NCBI GenBank assembly: GCA_022614735.1
Contig: JAKEHZ010000188.1
Span: forward strand, 1-36,745
Direction of reading: 5' to 3'
Origin: Acidobacteriota bacterium
GTDB lineage: Bacteria; Acidobacteriota; Blastocatellia; RBC074
DNA length: 36,745 bases
The position numbers and the translations under genes are program-made. The notes under the pieces are model-generated. The model had not been told where the DNA came from. It was given only the letters and a program-made list of their open reading frames with translations, and did no database searches. Positions within the stretch are counted from its first letter, which is position 1; each line of letters opens with the position of its first letter. This document shows, one piece after another, positions 23,047 to 31,190 of this stretch.

Positions 23047-23878
23047 CTGACTTCCTCTCATCTACTAACTTTTGATAAGCCTCTCGTCTTGTTAACCCGC
23101 GTAATCGCGCCGCTTCTTTGATTGCCTCATTACGGCTCATGTCTGCTTCGCGCATCAACCGCTCGACCTGTTCGCTGATCGAAATATTTTCAACCAATGG
23201 CAAATTATCATCGCGGTTCCCGGCGATGACAAGCGTCATTTCACCACGTTGCTCCTGTTCTGAAAGCCGTTCGCTTATCTCCGCCAGCGTGCCCCGAATG
23301 AATTGCTCATGCAGTTTTGTCAATTCGCGAGCCAGCGATGCTTTGCGGTTCCCGAGTATTTCCTGTGCATCAGCCAAAGTCTCACGTATACGATGCGGCG
23401 CTTCGTAGAACACAAGCGTGGCGCGCTCAGATTTCAATTCTTCAAGCCTTGCGCGGCGTGCCAGCTTCTTGTGCGGTAAAAAGCCTATGAATAAGAACGA
23501 ATCGGTCGGAAGACCGGACGCAACCAACCCTCCAATCAATGCCGTTGCACCCGGCACGGGCACAACCTCGATAGCAAGTTCAATTGCCGCTTTAACGATG
23601 CGATATGCAGGATCGGAAATCCCTGGCGTGCCCGCGTCAGTCACGAGAGCAATGCTCTCGCCGCGCGTCAATCGTTCTGCAAGTTCGGCAGCTCTCACCT
23701 GTTCGTTGTGCTCGTGGTAGCTGATAGTCGGTTTGTTGATGCCGAAATGATCGAGCAATCGCCGCGTGTGTCGCGTGTCTTCGCACGCGATTAAATCGAC
23801 CTCCTTAAGCACACGAAGAGCGCGTAACGTGATGTCTTCGCGATTGCCTATTGGTGTTGCAACTAGGTATAGAGGCAT
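23021..23878 (-). CDS. rsmI: 16S rRNA (cytidine(1402)-2'-O)-methyltransferase
   Basis: Methylates the 2'-hydroxyl of C1402 in the decoding centre of 16S rRNA using SAM. Tetrapyrrole-methylase fold signatures are intact: LYLVATPIGNREDITLRAL, LIACEDTRHTRRLL, YHEHNE, LVTDAGTPGISDPAYRIV, VPVPGATALIGGLVASGLPT, FIGFLPHK, VFYEAPHRI and the C-terminal GEMTLVIAGN. The ATG at 23878 gives MPLYLVATPIGN, the family start; the open frame continues upstream through a GCGGGAGA repeat arm (MKLLSRSPALPLPHS) that should not be translated. The C-terminal helix (SRNEAIKEAARLRGLTRREA) is a normal part of RsmI. The last bases overlap the TonB-domain gene. Confidence 0.97.
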   Translation of the reverse strand: MPLYLVATPIGNREDITLRALRVLKEVDLIACEDTRHTRRLLDHFGINKPTISYHEHNEQVRAAELAERLTRGESIALVTDAGTPGISDPAYRIVKAAIELAIEVVPVPGATALIGGLVASGLPTDSFLFIGFLPHKKLARRARLEELKSERATLVFYEAPHRIRETLADAQEILGNRKASLARELTKLHEQFIRGTLAEISERLSEQEQRGEMTLVIAGNRDDNLPLVENISISEQVERLMREADMSRNEAIKEAARLRGLTRREAYQKLVDERKSDENENDVE

Positions 23879-23891
23879 ATGATGGTGAAGA

Positions 23892-24080
23892 GAGTGGGGG
23901 AGCGGGAGAGCGGGAGAGCGGGAGAGTAATTTCATTTTCCATTTTCCATTTTAGATCTGTCATTTTACATTTGTCATCACAATGCGCACGGCTCGATCAA
24001 TGACAAATGGTAAATATCAAATTGAAAATGGAAAATGAAATTACTCTCCCGCTCTCCCGCTCCCCCGCTCCCCCGCTCTC
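23892..24080. repeat. Composite inverted repeat: GCGGGAGA outer arms, CATTTTC inner arms
   Basis: The outer arms are 8-bp GCGGGAGA words (about three left, four to five right with GGGGGAGC variants). These are followed by TAATTTCATTTTC and one to two further CATTTTC heptads, then partially paired TGTCATTT/ATGACAAAT segments around a GC-rich core (CACAATGCGCACGGCTCG). Two repeat families are thus stacked in one palindrome. The left arm extends the rsmI frame upstream; the right arm encodes the end (ERE) of the ROK kinase. Confidence 0.93.
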
Positions 24081-24827
24081 CTATTCCCGTTCCTTCCACA
24101 ACCAGATCCCACCCTTCATACCCATCTCATTTGGAACTATCTCCACATCAGTATCCAGTCTAAAGGCGATGTGTCCGGCATTGCCTCCTCCCAGATAGAG
24201 CTTGTCGAAGTTTGTCAGAATTCGCCAATATTTGATTGCGCGTTGAAGTCTGCGATTCCAACGTCTTTTCCCAACTTCTAAAAATGCGCGGTTGCCCAAT
24301 TGATCTTCAAATGTCTCATTATTACGAAAGGGTATGTGTCCAATTTCCAAATGCGGCGCGAGCTGACCATCGGCAAATAAACCGCAACCGACACCGGTTC
24401 CCAACGTGATCACCATCTCTATGCCTTTGCCCTTGATTGCAGCGAGTCCCTGCATATCGGCATCGTTGAGCACTCTGACGGGCTTGTCAAATTGCTTTGC
24501 CAGGGCCTTCTCCAGATCAAAACCCTGCCAGAATTCGTCACCCAGATTCACCGCGCCAAATACTTTACCTTTGCGAACGACGCCCGGGAATCCTACCGAG
24601 ATTCGATCGTATTCGGAAAGCTGCGCAACCAGATTTTTGAGTAGTTTCAGGAGAAGTTCCGGCGGACAAGGATAGGGAGTCTCTACTCGCACCCGCTCCG
24701 TAAGCATCTCGCCGTCTTCATCAAGAATCGTGGCCTTCAATCGCGATCCGCCGACATCAATCGCTAGCGTCCTCAAGCCCTTCGCGCCTTCGCTTCTTCT
24801 CATTTCACGCTTCTTCCCTGGATTCAT
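24081..24827 (-). CDS. ppgK: ROK-family kinase, polyphosphate glucokinase-like
   Basis: Cytoplasmic sugar kinase of about 248 residues. ROK/ASKHA nucleotide motifs: TLAIDVGGSRLKATILDEDG, RISVGFPGVVRKGKV, the catalytic segment VRVLNDADMQGLAAIKGKGI (Asp as base), VITLGTGVGCGLFADGQLAP, and LYLGGGNAGHI. The layout without the ROK zinc motif, the HLEIGHIPFRN segment, and the RRLQRAIKYWRILTNFDKLY helix before LGGGNA are those of polyphosphate glucokinases, which phosphorylate glucose from polyphosphate or ATP. Which phosphoryl donor is used cannot be read here. The start could be ATG 24827 or ATG 24803 (MRRSEGAKG, with GGGAAG upstream). The final residues come from repeat DNA. Confidence 0.85.
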   Translation of the reverse strand: MNPGKKREMRRSEGAKGLRTLAIDVGGSRLKATILDEDGEMLTERVRVETPYPCPPELLLKLLKNLVAQLSEYDRISVGFPGVVRKGKVFGAVNLGDEFWQGFDLEKALAKQFDKPVRVLNDADMQGLAAIKGKGIEMVITLGTGVGCGLFADGQLAPHLEIGHIPFRNNETFEDQLGNRAFLEVGKRRWNRRLQRAIKYWRILTNFDKLYLGGGNAGHIAFRLDTDVEIVPNEMGMKGGIWLWKERE

Positions 24828-24952
24828 GGTTGGTACTTCGGGCCTCCCTCGATGAAAAATTGAATTTTTCTTTTGTTTGCCTGGGTGTTTATGTGATTAA
24901 ATCGGGCGCAACCAGATATTACTTAAATCATCTTTGATTGAGAAGGAGATCA

Positions 24953-26143
24953 ATGATGCGAAGACAATTTGTGAGTTATTTGGCCGGATTGCTTACGATT
25001 GCGGCGACGTTGTTAGCCACTCCTCCATCGGAATCTGCTGGCCGATTCCTCAATCCGGTTGAATGGGGGCCTTATCCGGTGGGAGTGACCACGACGATGT
25101 TCGTCGATCATCAACGGACGGATGCTTACACCAAAGAAGATCGGACGCTCGTTACTGAAATCTGGTACCCTGCAACCGACGACGCGCGTAATCTACCCAA
25201 AAATAAATTCTCAAACTTCATCCCCGGCGGTGTGACACCCCAATTTGATACATTGATTAAAGTCGCTTTCAAAAAACCTGTGGCCGAAATCGATGAGATG
25301 TTCTGGAATCATGCTGTCCGCGACGCGCGCGTGAGGGAAGGCAAATACCCTCTGATCATCTTCTCGCACGGCAACCGCGGCCTCCGCAACCAGAACACTT
25401 TCTGGTGTGACTACCTGGCGAGCCATGGCTATATCATCATCTCCGCCGATCACACGGCAAACGCAGCTGTTACAGTTATAAAGGGCAAGCCGATTTTTTT
25501 TCAAGCGAAAGAACGGGAAAATTCCTGGCACGATCGTCCGAAAGATCTGATCTTCCTGTTGGATCAAATGGCATTATGGAATGGAGGCGCAGACAGTCGT
25601 TTTACCGGCAAAATCGATATAAATAACACGGTTGCCGCAGGGATGTCTTTCGGCTCGATGACCGCGATTCGCGTTGCCGATGCCGATCCGAGATTCAAGG
25701 CGGTGATTGCCATGACAGGCGCTCCTGAAGATCACTCCAATCTCAATGTGCCCTCACTCTATATGCTGGGCACAGAAGACCGGACTATCGGAGTCAAAGG
25801 CAACGACCAGATTCGCGCAAATTATATTAAACACATAGGACCATCCTTCCTGCTCGAATTGAAGAATGGGGGGCACTACTCATTCTCAGATGTCTTCAAG
25901 ATTGATAAGAATTTCGGCGACGGCATTGGACAAGGCAAACGACACGCCACCGGCGAGGCTTTCAACTACACATCAATGGAGAAGACTTATCTGATCATCA
26001 ATTCCTACAGCATCGCGTTCCTCGGCTATTTCATCAGAGGTGAGTCTCAATACCTGCCGTTTGTTCTCAAAAACCAGTGGCCGGAGGAACTAATTCTGGA
26101 GACAAAGGGGATTGAGAAGAGTCAAAAGACATCAAATAACTAG
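24953..26143 (+). CDS. Secreted alpha/beta hydrolase, dienelactone hydrolase/PAF-acetylhydrolase-like
   Basis: Exported hydrolase of about 396 residues. ATG 24953 lies five bases after AAGGAGAT; the in-frame TTG at 24938 overlaps that site and is rejected. The signal peptide is MMRRQFVSYLAGLLTIAATL, cleavage near SESAG. Alpha/beta hydrolase elements: YPLIIFSHGNRGLRNQNTFW (oxyanion region), YLASHGYIIISADHTANAA, nucleophile elbow AAGMSFGSMTAIRVAD (Ser), acid in YMLGTEDRTIG and histidine in LELKNGGHYSFSDVF. The opening FLNPVEWGPYPVGVTTTMFV and LVTEIWYPA recall platelet-activating-factor acetylhydrolase-type enzymes. Substrate unknown. A 125-bp AT-rich palindrome follows seven bases after the stop. 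Confidence 0.88.
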   Translation: MMRRQFVSYLAGLLTIAATLLATPPSESAGRFLNPVEWGPYPVGVTTTMFVDHQRTDAYTKEDRTLVTEIWYPATDDARNLPKNKFSNFIPGGVTPQFDTLIKVAFKKPVAEIDEMFWNHAVRDARVREGKYPLIIFSHGNRGLRNQNTFWCDYLASHGYIIISADHTANAAVTVIKGKPIFFQAKERENSWHDRPKDLIFLLDQMALWNGGADSRFTGKIDINNTVAAGMSFGSMTAIRVADADPRFKAVIAMTGAPEDHSNLNVPSLYMLGTEDRTIGVKGNDQIRANYIKHIGPSFLLELKNGGHYSFSDVFKIDKNFGDGIGQGKRHATGEAFNYTSMEKTYLIINSYSIAFLGYFIRGESQYLPFVLKNQWPEELILETKGIEKSQKTSNN

Positions 26144-26150
26144 TGCTATG

Positions 26151-26275
26151 ACCTTTAAGAAAAACATTTTTCATTTTCCATATTATATTTTTCATTCGTC
26201 ATTGAAGAGGCGCTGTTCTTTCAATGACAAATGAAAAATATAATATGGAAAATGAAAAATGTTTTTCTTAAAGGT
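26151..26275. repeat. AT-rich inverted repeat with 55-bp arms
   Basis: The arms (ACCTTTAAGAAAAACATTTT, TCATTTTCCATATTATATTT, TTCATT.GTCATTGAA) pair over 55 bp with a single mismatch around a loop GAGGCGCTGTTC. The CATTTTC, TTCATTTG and TGACAAATG words also occur in the palindrome at 23.9-24.1 kb. Base-perfect arms of this length imply recent formation or continuing arm-to-arm correction. Confidence 0.97.
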
Positions 26276-26309
26276 TATATAATATCTTTTAGCTTTGAAG
26301 GAGGGCACG

Positions 26310-27521
26310 ATGTTCAGAAAGGTTTTTCTTCTCTTATTAGTCCTGTGCGCGCTGTCGCAGTCGCCACAACAGGCTCAGACGGCATTTATACAGCAGAAGC
26401 CTGCTGACGACCAAAAGCAGGGTCAGTCATCAAGCCCATCTTCCAATCGTGCCCTTGTCTCCAAAACCGCCGGACGTTCGCTGACAACAGAACAGTTCTC
26501 GCAACTGATCGAGAGGTCTTCCGAACCCAATGGCTACTTTGACACTGATAATTTGATTTCAAACGAGGCGTCCTACCTCCACGTGCTGGGGAAAATGCGA
26601 CAGATGAATGTCTCCGGTGGCGCATATGTTGGCGTGGGCCCGGATCAGAATTTTTCCTATATCGCGCAAGTCCGGCCGGCGATAGCCTTCATCGTAGATA
26701 TCCGCCGCGATAATCTGCTGCAACATCTTCTCTTCAAATCACTCTTCGCGCTCTCACGCAATCGACTTGAGTATCTCTGCCTGCTCTTCGGCAAGCCGGC
26801 GCCGGCAGATTTGAAAGTGTGGGATACACGCAACATTCAGGAGCTTGTCGAATATCTGGAGAAGGCTCCAACGAAGCGCGAACTTTTCAACGCGACAATG
26901 ACGAGCATCCAAAATCAAGTGAAGGGCTTCGGCGTCAAGCTCGAACAATCAGAACTTGAAACGATCGGCCGCATACACGCAGCCTTCTTTGATGGCGGCC
27001 TCGATCTGAAATTTACCAGTCGCAACCGTCCGCCACGTTATTACTATCCGAGCTATCGCGATCTGTTGCTCGAGAAGGATTTGACCGGTAAACAGGCAAA
27101 TTATCTGTCCGGCGAAGAAGACTTCCGGTTTCTTAAATCACTTCAGGAACGAAACCTGATTATTCCAGTAGTCGGGAATCTAGCGGGCAATCACACGCTC
27201 AAGAGCATTGCGCAAACTCTCGCTGAGAGAGGCGAGCGCGTCTCAGCTTTCTACACGTCTAATGTGGAGTTTTATTTGATGCGCGGAGACGACTTTGACC
27301 GCTTTGCCGAGAATATCAAGTTGCTGCCGCGCGATGAGAAGAGTGTGATCATTCGCAGCTATTTTAATGGCACCTGGGGATATCCGCATCCGCAATCTGT
27401 GAATGGTTATTTCAGCACACAGCTCCTGCAAACAATAGATAGTTTCGTTAAAGAGCATGCAGGCGATGGATATCGGTCATACACTGATGTGATCAGCAAA
27501 CATAACCTCGAATTGAAGTAG
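26310..27521 (+). CDS. Exported protein resembling the LIC_10091 family (SAM-binding-like fold)
   Basis: Protein of about 403 residues with a signal peptide (MFRKVFLLLLVLCALSQSP, cleavage near QQAQ). ATG 26310 lies behind GGAGG; the upstream TTG at 26295 is rejected. The body has GAYVGVGPDQNFSYIAQVRP followed by AFIVDIRRDNLLQHLLFKSL, a pattern like the glycine loop and acidic second strand of SAM-dependent methyltransferases. It also has PSYRDLLLEKDLTGKQANYL, RNLIIPVVGNLAGNHTLKSI, RVSAFYTSNVEFYLMRGD and IIRSYFNGTWGYPHPQ. I associate this set with the poorly known LIC_10091-type family, which has a methyltransferase-like fold and no settled activity. A signal peptide on such a fold is odd, because SAM is cytoplasmic. 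The next gene is only 14 bp downstream. Confidence 0.75.
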   Translation: MFRKVFLLLLVLCALSQSPQQAQTAFIQQKPADDQKQGQSSSPSSNRALVSKTAGRSLTTEQFSQLIERSSEPNGYFDTDNLISNEASYLHVLGKMRQMNVSGGAYVGVGPDQNFSYIAQVRPAIAFIVDIRRDNLLQHLLFKSLFALSRNRLEYLCLLFGKPAPADLKVWDTRNIQELVEYLEKAPTKRELFNATMTSIQNQVKGFGVKLEQSELETIGRIHAAFFDGGLDLKFTSRNRPPRYYYPSYRDLLLEKDLTGKQANYLSGEEDFRFLKSLQERNLIIPVVGNLAGNHTLKSIAQTLAERGERVSAFYTSNVEFYLMRGDDFDRFAENIKLLPRDEKSVIIRSYFNGTWGYPHPQSVNGYFSTQLLQTIDSFVKEHAGDGYRSYTDVISKHNLELK

Positions 27522-27535
27522 GGAGTTTGTGGTTA

Positions 27536-27937
27536 ATGACTCGCTGGAAGTCCAGGTTCTACATTACGATTGGGTTTATTGCCGTAGGGCTGGGGGTGAT
27601 CGGCATTCCGACCCCGGTGTTGCCAACGACTCCGTTCCTGCTGCTTGCCGCATTTTGCTTTGCCCGCGGCAGTCAGCGATGGCATCGATGGCTGCTGACG
27701 CAACGCACACTCAGCCCGTATATAATAGCCTTTCGCGAAAAGAAAGGGCTGACTCGTGACCAGAAATGGCGTATCGCAGCGCTGGTCACGATGACACTGC
27801 TCGTCACAGGAGCTTTTTCGCCTGTCTGGCAAGGGAAAGCGCTTGCCATCTTTATCTGGGTGACGAGCATGATCTTCCTCTACTTCAGCCCTGCAGCCGC
27901 TGAGGAGACGAACAACCAACCTCGCCAGGGGCTATGA
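27536..27937 (+). CDS. DUF454 (YbaN-type) inner-membrane protein
   Basis: Small membrane protein of 133 residues. The DUF454 pattern is present: FYITIGFIAVGLGVIGIPTP, VLPTTPFLLLAAFCFARGSQ, RWHRWLLTQRTLSPYI, FREKKGLTRDQKWRI, then two more hydrophobic stretches (ALVTMTLLVTGAF and ALAIFIWVTSMIFLYF). Function of the family is unknown. ATG 27536 follows GGGAG with suitable spacing; the TTG at 27527 adds only three residues. It lies 14 bp after the LIC_10091-like gene and is likely cotranscribed with it. Confidence 0.92.
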   Translation: MTRWKSRFYITIGFIAVGLGVIGIPTPVLPTTPFLLLAAFCFARGSQRWHRWLLTQRTLSPYIIAFREKKGLTRDQKWRIAALVTMTLLVTGAFSPVWQGKALAIFIWVTSMIFLYFSPAAAEETNNQPRQGL

Positions 27938-28017
27938 ATCGTCGAGCGGCCGAAGACACCGGGTGAACATGTTGTACGAAAGCTTTCAAATCAGATCCAG
28001 AACAGGAGAAAATGTCG

Positions 28018-29238
28018 ATGAGGATAAGATTTGCAGGCCGTATCGCACTTTACAGCTTACTGTTTACAGTTGGAGCTATTGTCGCTCAAACCCCATCCTT
28101 CAAGGCCTCATTCATCCCGCCGTCTGAAGTCAGATTTAACAAGATTGTTTTAGATCGCGAGTTTCGCTCTGAGGGCGTTGCCGTCGCAGATGTAGATAGA
28201 GATGGGAGGCTTGACGTCATAGCGGGCAATCTCTGGTACGAAGCTCCAAACTGGACGCCGCGCGAGATTCAGCCCGTCAAACAATTTGACGCCGCAAAAG
28301 GATATAGCAACAGCTTCATCAATTTCGCCGTCGACATTAACCGCGACGGATGGCCGGATCAGATTCGTGTCGATATGCCCGGCACACACCGCGTAGTCTG
28401 GCATGAAAATCCAAAAAGTAAGAATCTTCACTGGCCTGAGCGTACGATCTTTCGCAATGCCTGCAACGAAAGTCCCGCTTTCGTGCCGTTATTAAATGCC
28501 GGAAAAGCTCGGGTGCTGGTCTTCTCGTTCGACGATTCACAGATGGCATGGTACGAGCCTGCCAAAGACCCTCTGTCGGAATTTATCGCCCACCCAATCA
28601 GCGAGAAGATCGCCAAGGATAAAGCTAAAGATCACGGGGTGTATCGTTATTCACACGGTCTCGGTGTGGGCGACATCAATGGTGATGGACGAAATGACAT
28701 TATGATCAGGACCGGTTACTGGGAAGCCCCACGAGAACTCGGACAAAGCCCATGGAAATTCGTTCCTACCAGCCTCGGCGAAGATTGCGCGCAGATGCAC
28801 GTTTACGATGTGAATGCAGATGGTCTGCCCGATGTCTTGAGCAGTTCCGCGCATGGGATTGGCGTGTGGTGGCATGAGCAACGGAAAAACGCCGAGGGCA
28901 GGATTGAGTTTACCACTCATCTGATTGACAACAGCTTTTCGCAAGCGCACGCGCTCGAACTCGTGGACCTCAACGGAGATGGCCTGAAAGATCTAGTCAC
29001 AGGCAAACGCTATTGGGCACATGGCCCAAAAGGCGATGTGAATCCGGGAGACCCGGCAGTGCTCGTCTGGTTTGAATTGCGGCGCAACGGCAAAGAGGTG
29101 AAATGGATCAAACACGAGATTGATAACGACTCCGGTGTCGGCACTCAATTCGTCGTGGCAGACATCAACAAAGATAGACTGCCTGATATTGTGACAGCGA
29201 ATAAAAAAGGCGTTTACGTTTTTCTCAGGCAAAGATGA
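28018..29238 (+). CDS. Secreted FG-GAP/VCBS-repeat protein
   Basis: Exported protein of about 406 residues forming a predicted beta-propeller. The signal peptide (MRIRFAGRIALYSLLFTVGA, cleavage near IVAQ) is followed by repeats with DxDxDG-type calcium loops: VAVADVDRDGRLDVIAG, VDINRDGWPDQIRV, LGVGDINGDGRNDIMI, VYDVNADGLPDVLS, LELVDLNGDGLKDLVTG and VVADINKDRLPDIVTA. Between the loops W-x-E segments (LWYEAPN, WHENPKS, GYWEAPREL, VWWHEQRK, RYWAHGPKG) give the blade pattern. I prefer ATG 28018 (nine bases after AGGAG) over ATG 28012. Such propellers often occur beside sugar or polysaccharide enzymes and bind ligands at the cell surface; the ligand is unknown. Confidence 0.9.
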   Translation: MRIRFAGRIALYSLLFTVGAIVAQTPSFKASFIPPSEVRFNKIVLDREFRSEGVAVADVDRDGRLDVIAGNLWYEAPNWTPREIQPVKQFDAAKGYSNSFINFAVDINRDGWPDQIRVDMPGTHRVVWHENPKSKNLHWPERTIFRNACNESPAFVPLLNAGKARVLVFSFDDSQMAWYEPAKDPLSEFIAHPISEKIAKDKAKDHGVYRYSHGLGVGDINGDGRNDIMIRTGYWEAPRELGQSPWKFVPTSLGEDCAQMHVYDVNADGLPDVLSSSAHGIGVWWHEQRKNAEGRIEFTTHLIDNSFSQAHALELVDLNGDGLKDLVTGKRYWAHGPKGDVNPGDPAVLVWFELRRNGKEVKWIKHEIDNDSGVGTQFVVADINKDRLPDIVTANKKGVYVFLRQR

Positions 29239-29316
29239 AGAGGGGAAACGGGTCAACAGGAAAGGGCGGAAATATTGGGAATTTTGGCAAGTTTCACAGA
29301 AAGCCGAAACTAGTTA

Positions 29317-29424
29317 ACAGTTTCAACACAAAGGGTCAAAGGGTCAAAGGGTCAAAGAAGAAATAAATCAAGCCTTTATCCCCCTTTGACCCTTTGACCC
29401 TTTGACCCTTTGTGTTGAAGCTGT
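29317..29424. repeat. Inverted repeat with CAAAGGGT octamer arms
   Basis: ACAGTTTCAACACAAAGGGT with three CAAAGGGT words, a loop of about 25 bp (AAGAAATAAATCAAGCC...), then the complementary ACCCTTTG words and TGTGTTGAAGCTGT. One mismatch in the outer arm (TTT/CTT). The right arm ends 10 bp before the GMC oxidoreductase ATG and would extend its frame upstream if read. Confidence 0.95.
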
Positions 29425-29434
29425 AAACCGGAAG

Positions 29435-31060
29435 ATGAACATTCCAAAGAAAAAAATTTATGATGTTTGCGTCATCGGTTCAGGCGCAGCAGGCGGCTTC
29501 GTAGCGAAAGAGTTGACTGCTGCGGGCGCACAGACAATTCTCCTGGAAGCAGGCAGCAAAGGCAGGCTCGAAGACCTCTACATTCACGATTGGCCCTACG
29601 ATTTGCCGAAACGCGGCTTCGGACTTCACAAACAGGCGACACTTTATCAAGACAATATCTCACGCGAGATCGAATATCACGGCGACCGGATTGGCGTTGA
29701 TCGAATACGCACGCTCGGCGGGCGCACGTTTCACTGGAATGCAGCTTGTTTTCGTTTCTCGGCGGCCGATTTTCGCGAAAAATCACGGCACGGATTTGAA
29801 GAAGACTGGCCGCTCAGTTACGAGGAGTTAGCCCCATATTACGATCTCGTCGAACGCGAGATGCATGTATTCGGAACTCCCGAAGGGTTGGATGTTTTAC
29901 CCGACGGCAATTTCGTCGCTCCTTCTCCGCGCCTGCGCTGTTCCGAAATAATAGCGCAAAAGAAACTCGCCGAAATCGGAGTAAAACTCATCCCGACACG
30001 CAAGGCCGTGCTGCTCAAAGGACAGAAAGGACGCGGGGCGTGTCATTACTGCGGCCACTGTATGGATGTCTGCGATGTGCGTGCAGTTTGGTCGAGCGAT
30101 GTCACTGTCATCCCTCAAGCCCTGGCGACAGGCCGGCTCACACTGCGATTGAATGCGCCGGTGAGGAAAATCCTCGTTAACAAAGATGGGCTGGTATCGG
30201 GTGTTTCGATCATTGATCGTGTGACGGGCAAAGAAGAGGAGATCCGCGCGCGCATTGTCATTGTCAGCTGTGCTTCGATTGAATCAGCACGTCTATTGCT
30301 CAACTCAGCCTGTTCGAGGTACCCGACCGGGCTCGCCAATAGCAACGATCTGGTTGGTCGTTACCTGGGCGGCCATCTCATCAACGGCGCCACCGGTTAT
30401 TTGAAAGAGATCGTCAGAGCCGATAGCTTCACAGGAGATGGAATGACCGATCACGCATACATCCCGCGTTTCAATCAGACGAGGGGCCAAAAGGATTACG
30501 TCGGCGGGTTTGGAATGCAAATTAACTATGCCAGCTGGATGTGGCCGCATCACGCGCGCTCAGTCAGAGGGTTCGGTTCATCATACAAACAGCTCGTGCG
30601 TGACCTGCAACCAGCCATGTTTCAGGTTGGGGCCTTCGGCAAAGTCGAGCAGCGCTATGAAAACCGCGTGACTGTTGACCCAAGTAAAGTCGATAAGTTC
30701 GGAATTCCGATTCCGATCATCAACTTCAAATGGAGCGAGAACGATCTGAATCTTTTCAAAGATATGCGCGAAAGCCTTTTTGAAGTTATTGAGACATGCA
30801 ATGTGGAGATGGTGTTAAGAGGCGATGATAAGCCCGGCGGATTTGCCAGCCACGAAGTAGGGACGTGCCGGATGGGGGCAGACCCGCAGAGATCGGTCTT
30901 AAATTCATATTGTCAAACGCACGAAATCAAAAATCTGTTCGTGATTGATGGAAGTTGTTTTACGACATTTCCTGAAAAAAATCCCACGCTGACCATTGCC
31001 GCACTGGCTGTCCGCAGCGCGCGCTACATTGCACAGCAAAGAAAGAAGGGTGAGTTATAA
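29435..31060 (+). CDS. GMC-family FAD oxidoreductase
   Basis: Flavoprotein of about 541 residues that oxidises an alcohol or sugar. The N-terminal FAD site is YDVCVIGSGAAGGFVAKELT (GxGxxG) followed by ILLEAGS; FAD-contact segment DRIRTLGGRTFHWNAACFRF; C-terminal GASHEVGTCRMG-like segment (FASHEVGTCRMGADPQ), NLFVIDGSCFTTFPEKNPTL and TIAALAVRSARYI. The catalytic histidine is that in SHEVGTCRMG, followed by Asn in EKNPTL. A cysteine cluster HYCGHCMDVCDVRA lies mid-protein and is common in the gluconate 2-dehydrogenase large-subunit-like group. No twin-arginine or Sec signal is visible. ATG 29435 is chosen because the earlier residues (MTLCVEAVNRK) come from a repeat arm. No small-subunit or cytochrome gene is adjacent. 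Confidence 0.93.
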   Translation: MNIPKKKIYDVCVIGSGAAGGFVAKELTAAGAQTILLEAGSKGRLEDLYIHDWPYDLPKRGFGLHKQATLYQDNISREIEYHGDRIGVDRIRTLGGRTFHWNAACFRFSAADFREKSRHGFEEDWPLSYEELAPYYDLVEREMHVFGTPEGLDVLPDGNFVAPSPRLRCSEIIAQKKLAEIGVKLIPTRKAVLLKGQKGRGACHYCGHCMDVCDVRAVWSSDVTVIPQALATGRLTLRLNAPVRKILVNKDGLVSGVSIIDRVTGKEEEIRARIVIVSCASIESARLLLNSACSRYPTGLANSNDLVGRYLGGHLINGATGYLKEIVRADSFTGDGMTDHAYIPRFNQTRGQKDYVGGFGMQINYASWMWPHHARSVRGFGSSYKQLVRDLQPAMFQVGAFGKVEQRYENRVTVDPSKVDKFGIPIPIINFKWSENDLNLFKDMRESLFEVIETCNVEMVLRGDDKPGGFASHEVGTCRMGADPQRSVLNSYCQTHEIKNLFVIDGSCFTTFPEKNPTLTIAALAVRSARYIAQQRKKGEL

Positions 31061-31073
31061 GGATTTCGATTGA

Positions 31074-31190
31074 AGAGAGAAAACGGAACAGCCGAAAAGA
31101 TGCTAGATGCTAGATGCTAGATGCTAGGTGAGAGTCCTAGCATCTAGCATCTAGCATCTAGCATCTTTTCGGCTGTTCCGTTTTCTCTCT
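31074..31190. repeat. Chimeric inverted repeat: AAACGGAAC ends, GATGCTA heptad core
   Basis: Perfect arms of about 55 bp: AGAGAGAAAACGGAACAGCC then GAAAA and four GATGCTA words, a loop of about 6 bp (TGAGAG), then four TAGCATC words and the complement of the outer part. The outer 17 bp equal the start of the AAACGGAAC family, while the core equals the separate element at 33511. It sits at a convergent junction (GMC oxidoreductase and Nudix), where it could terminate both transcripts. Confidence 0.97.
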
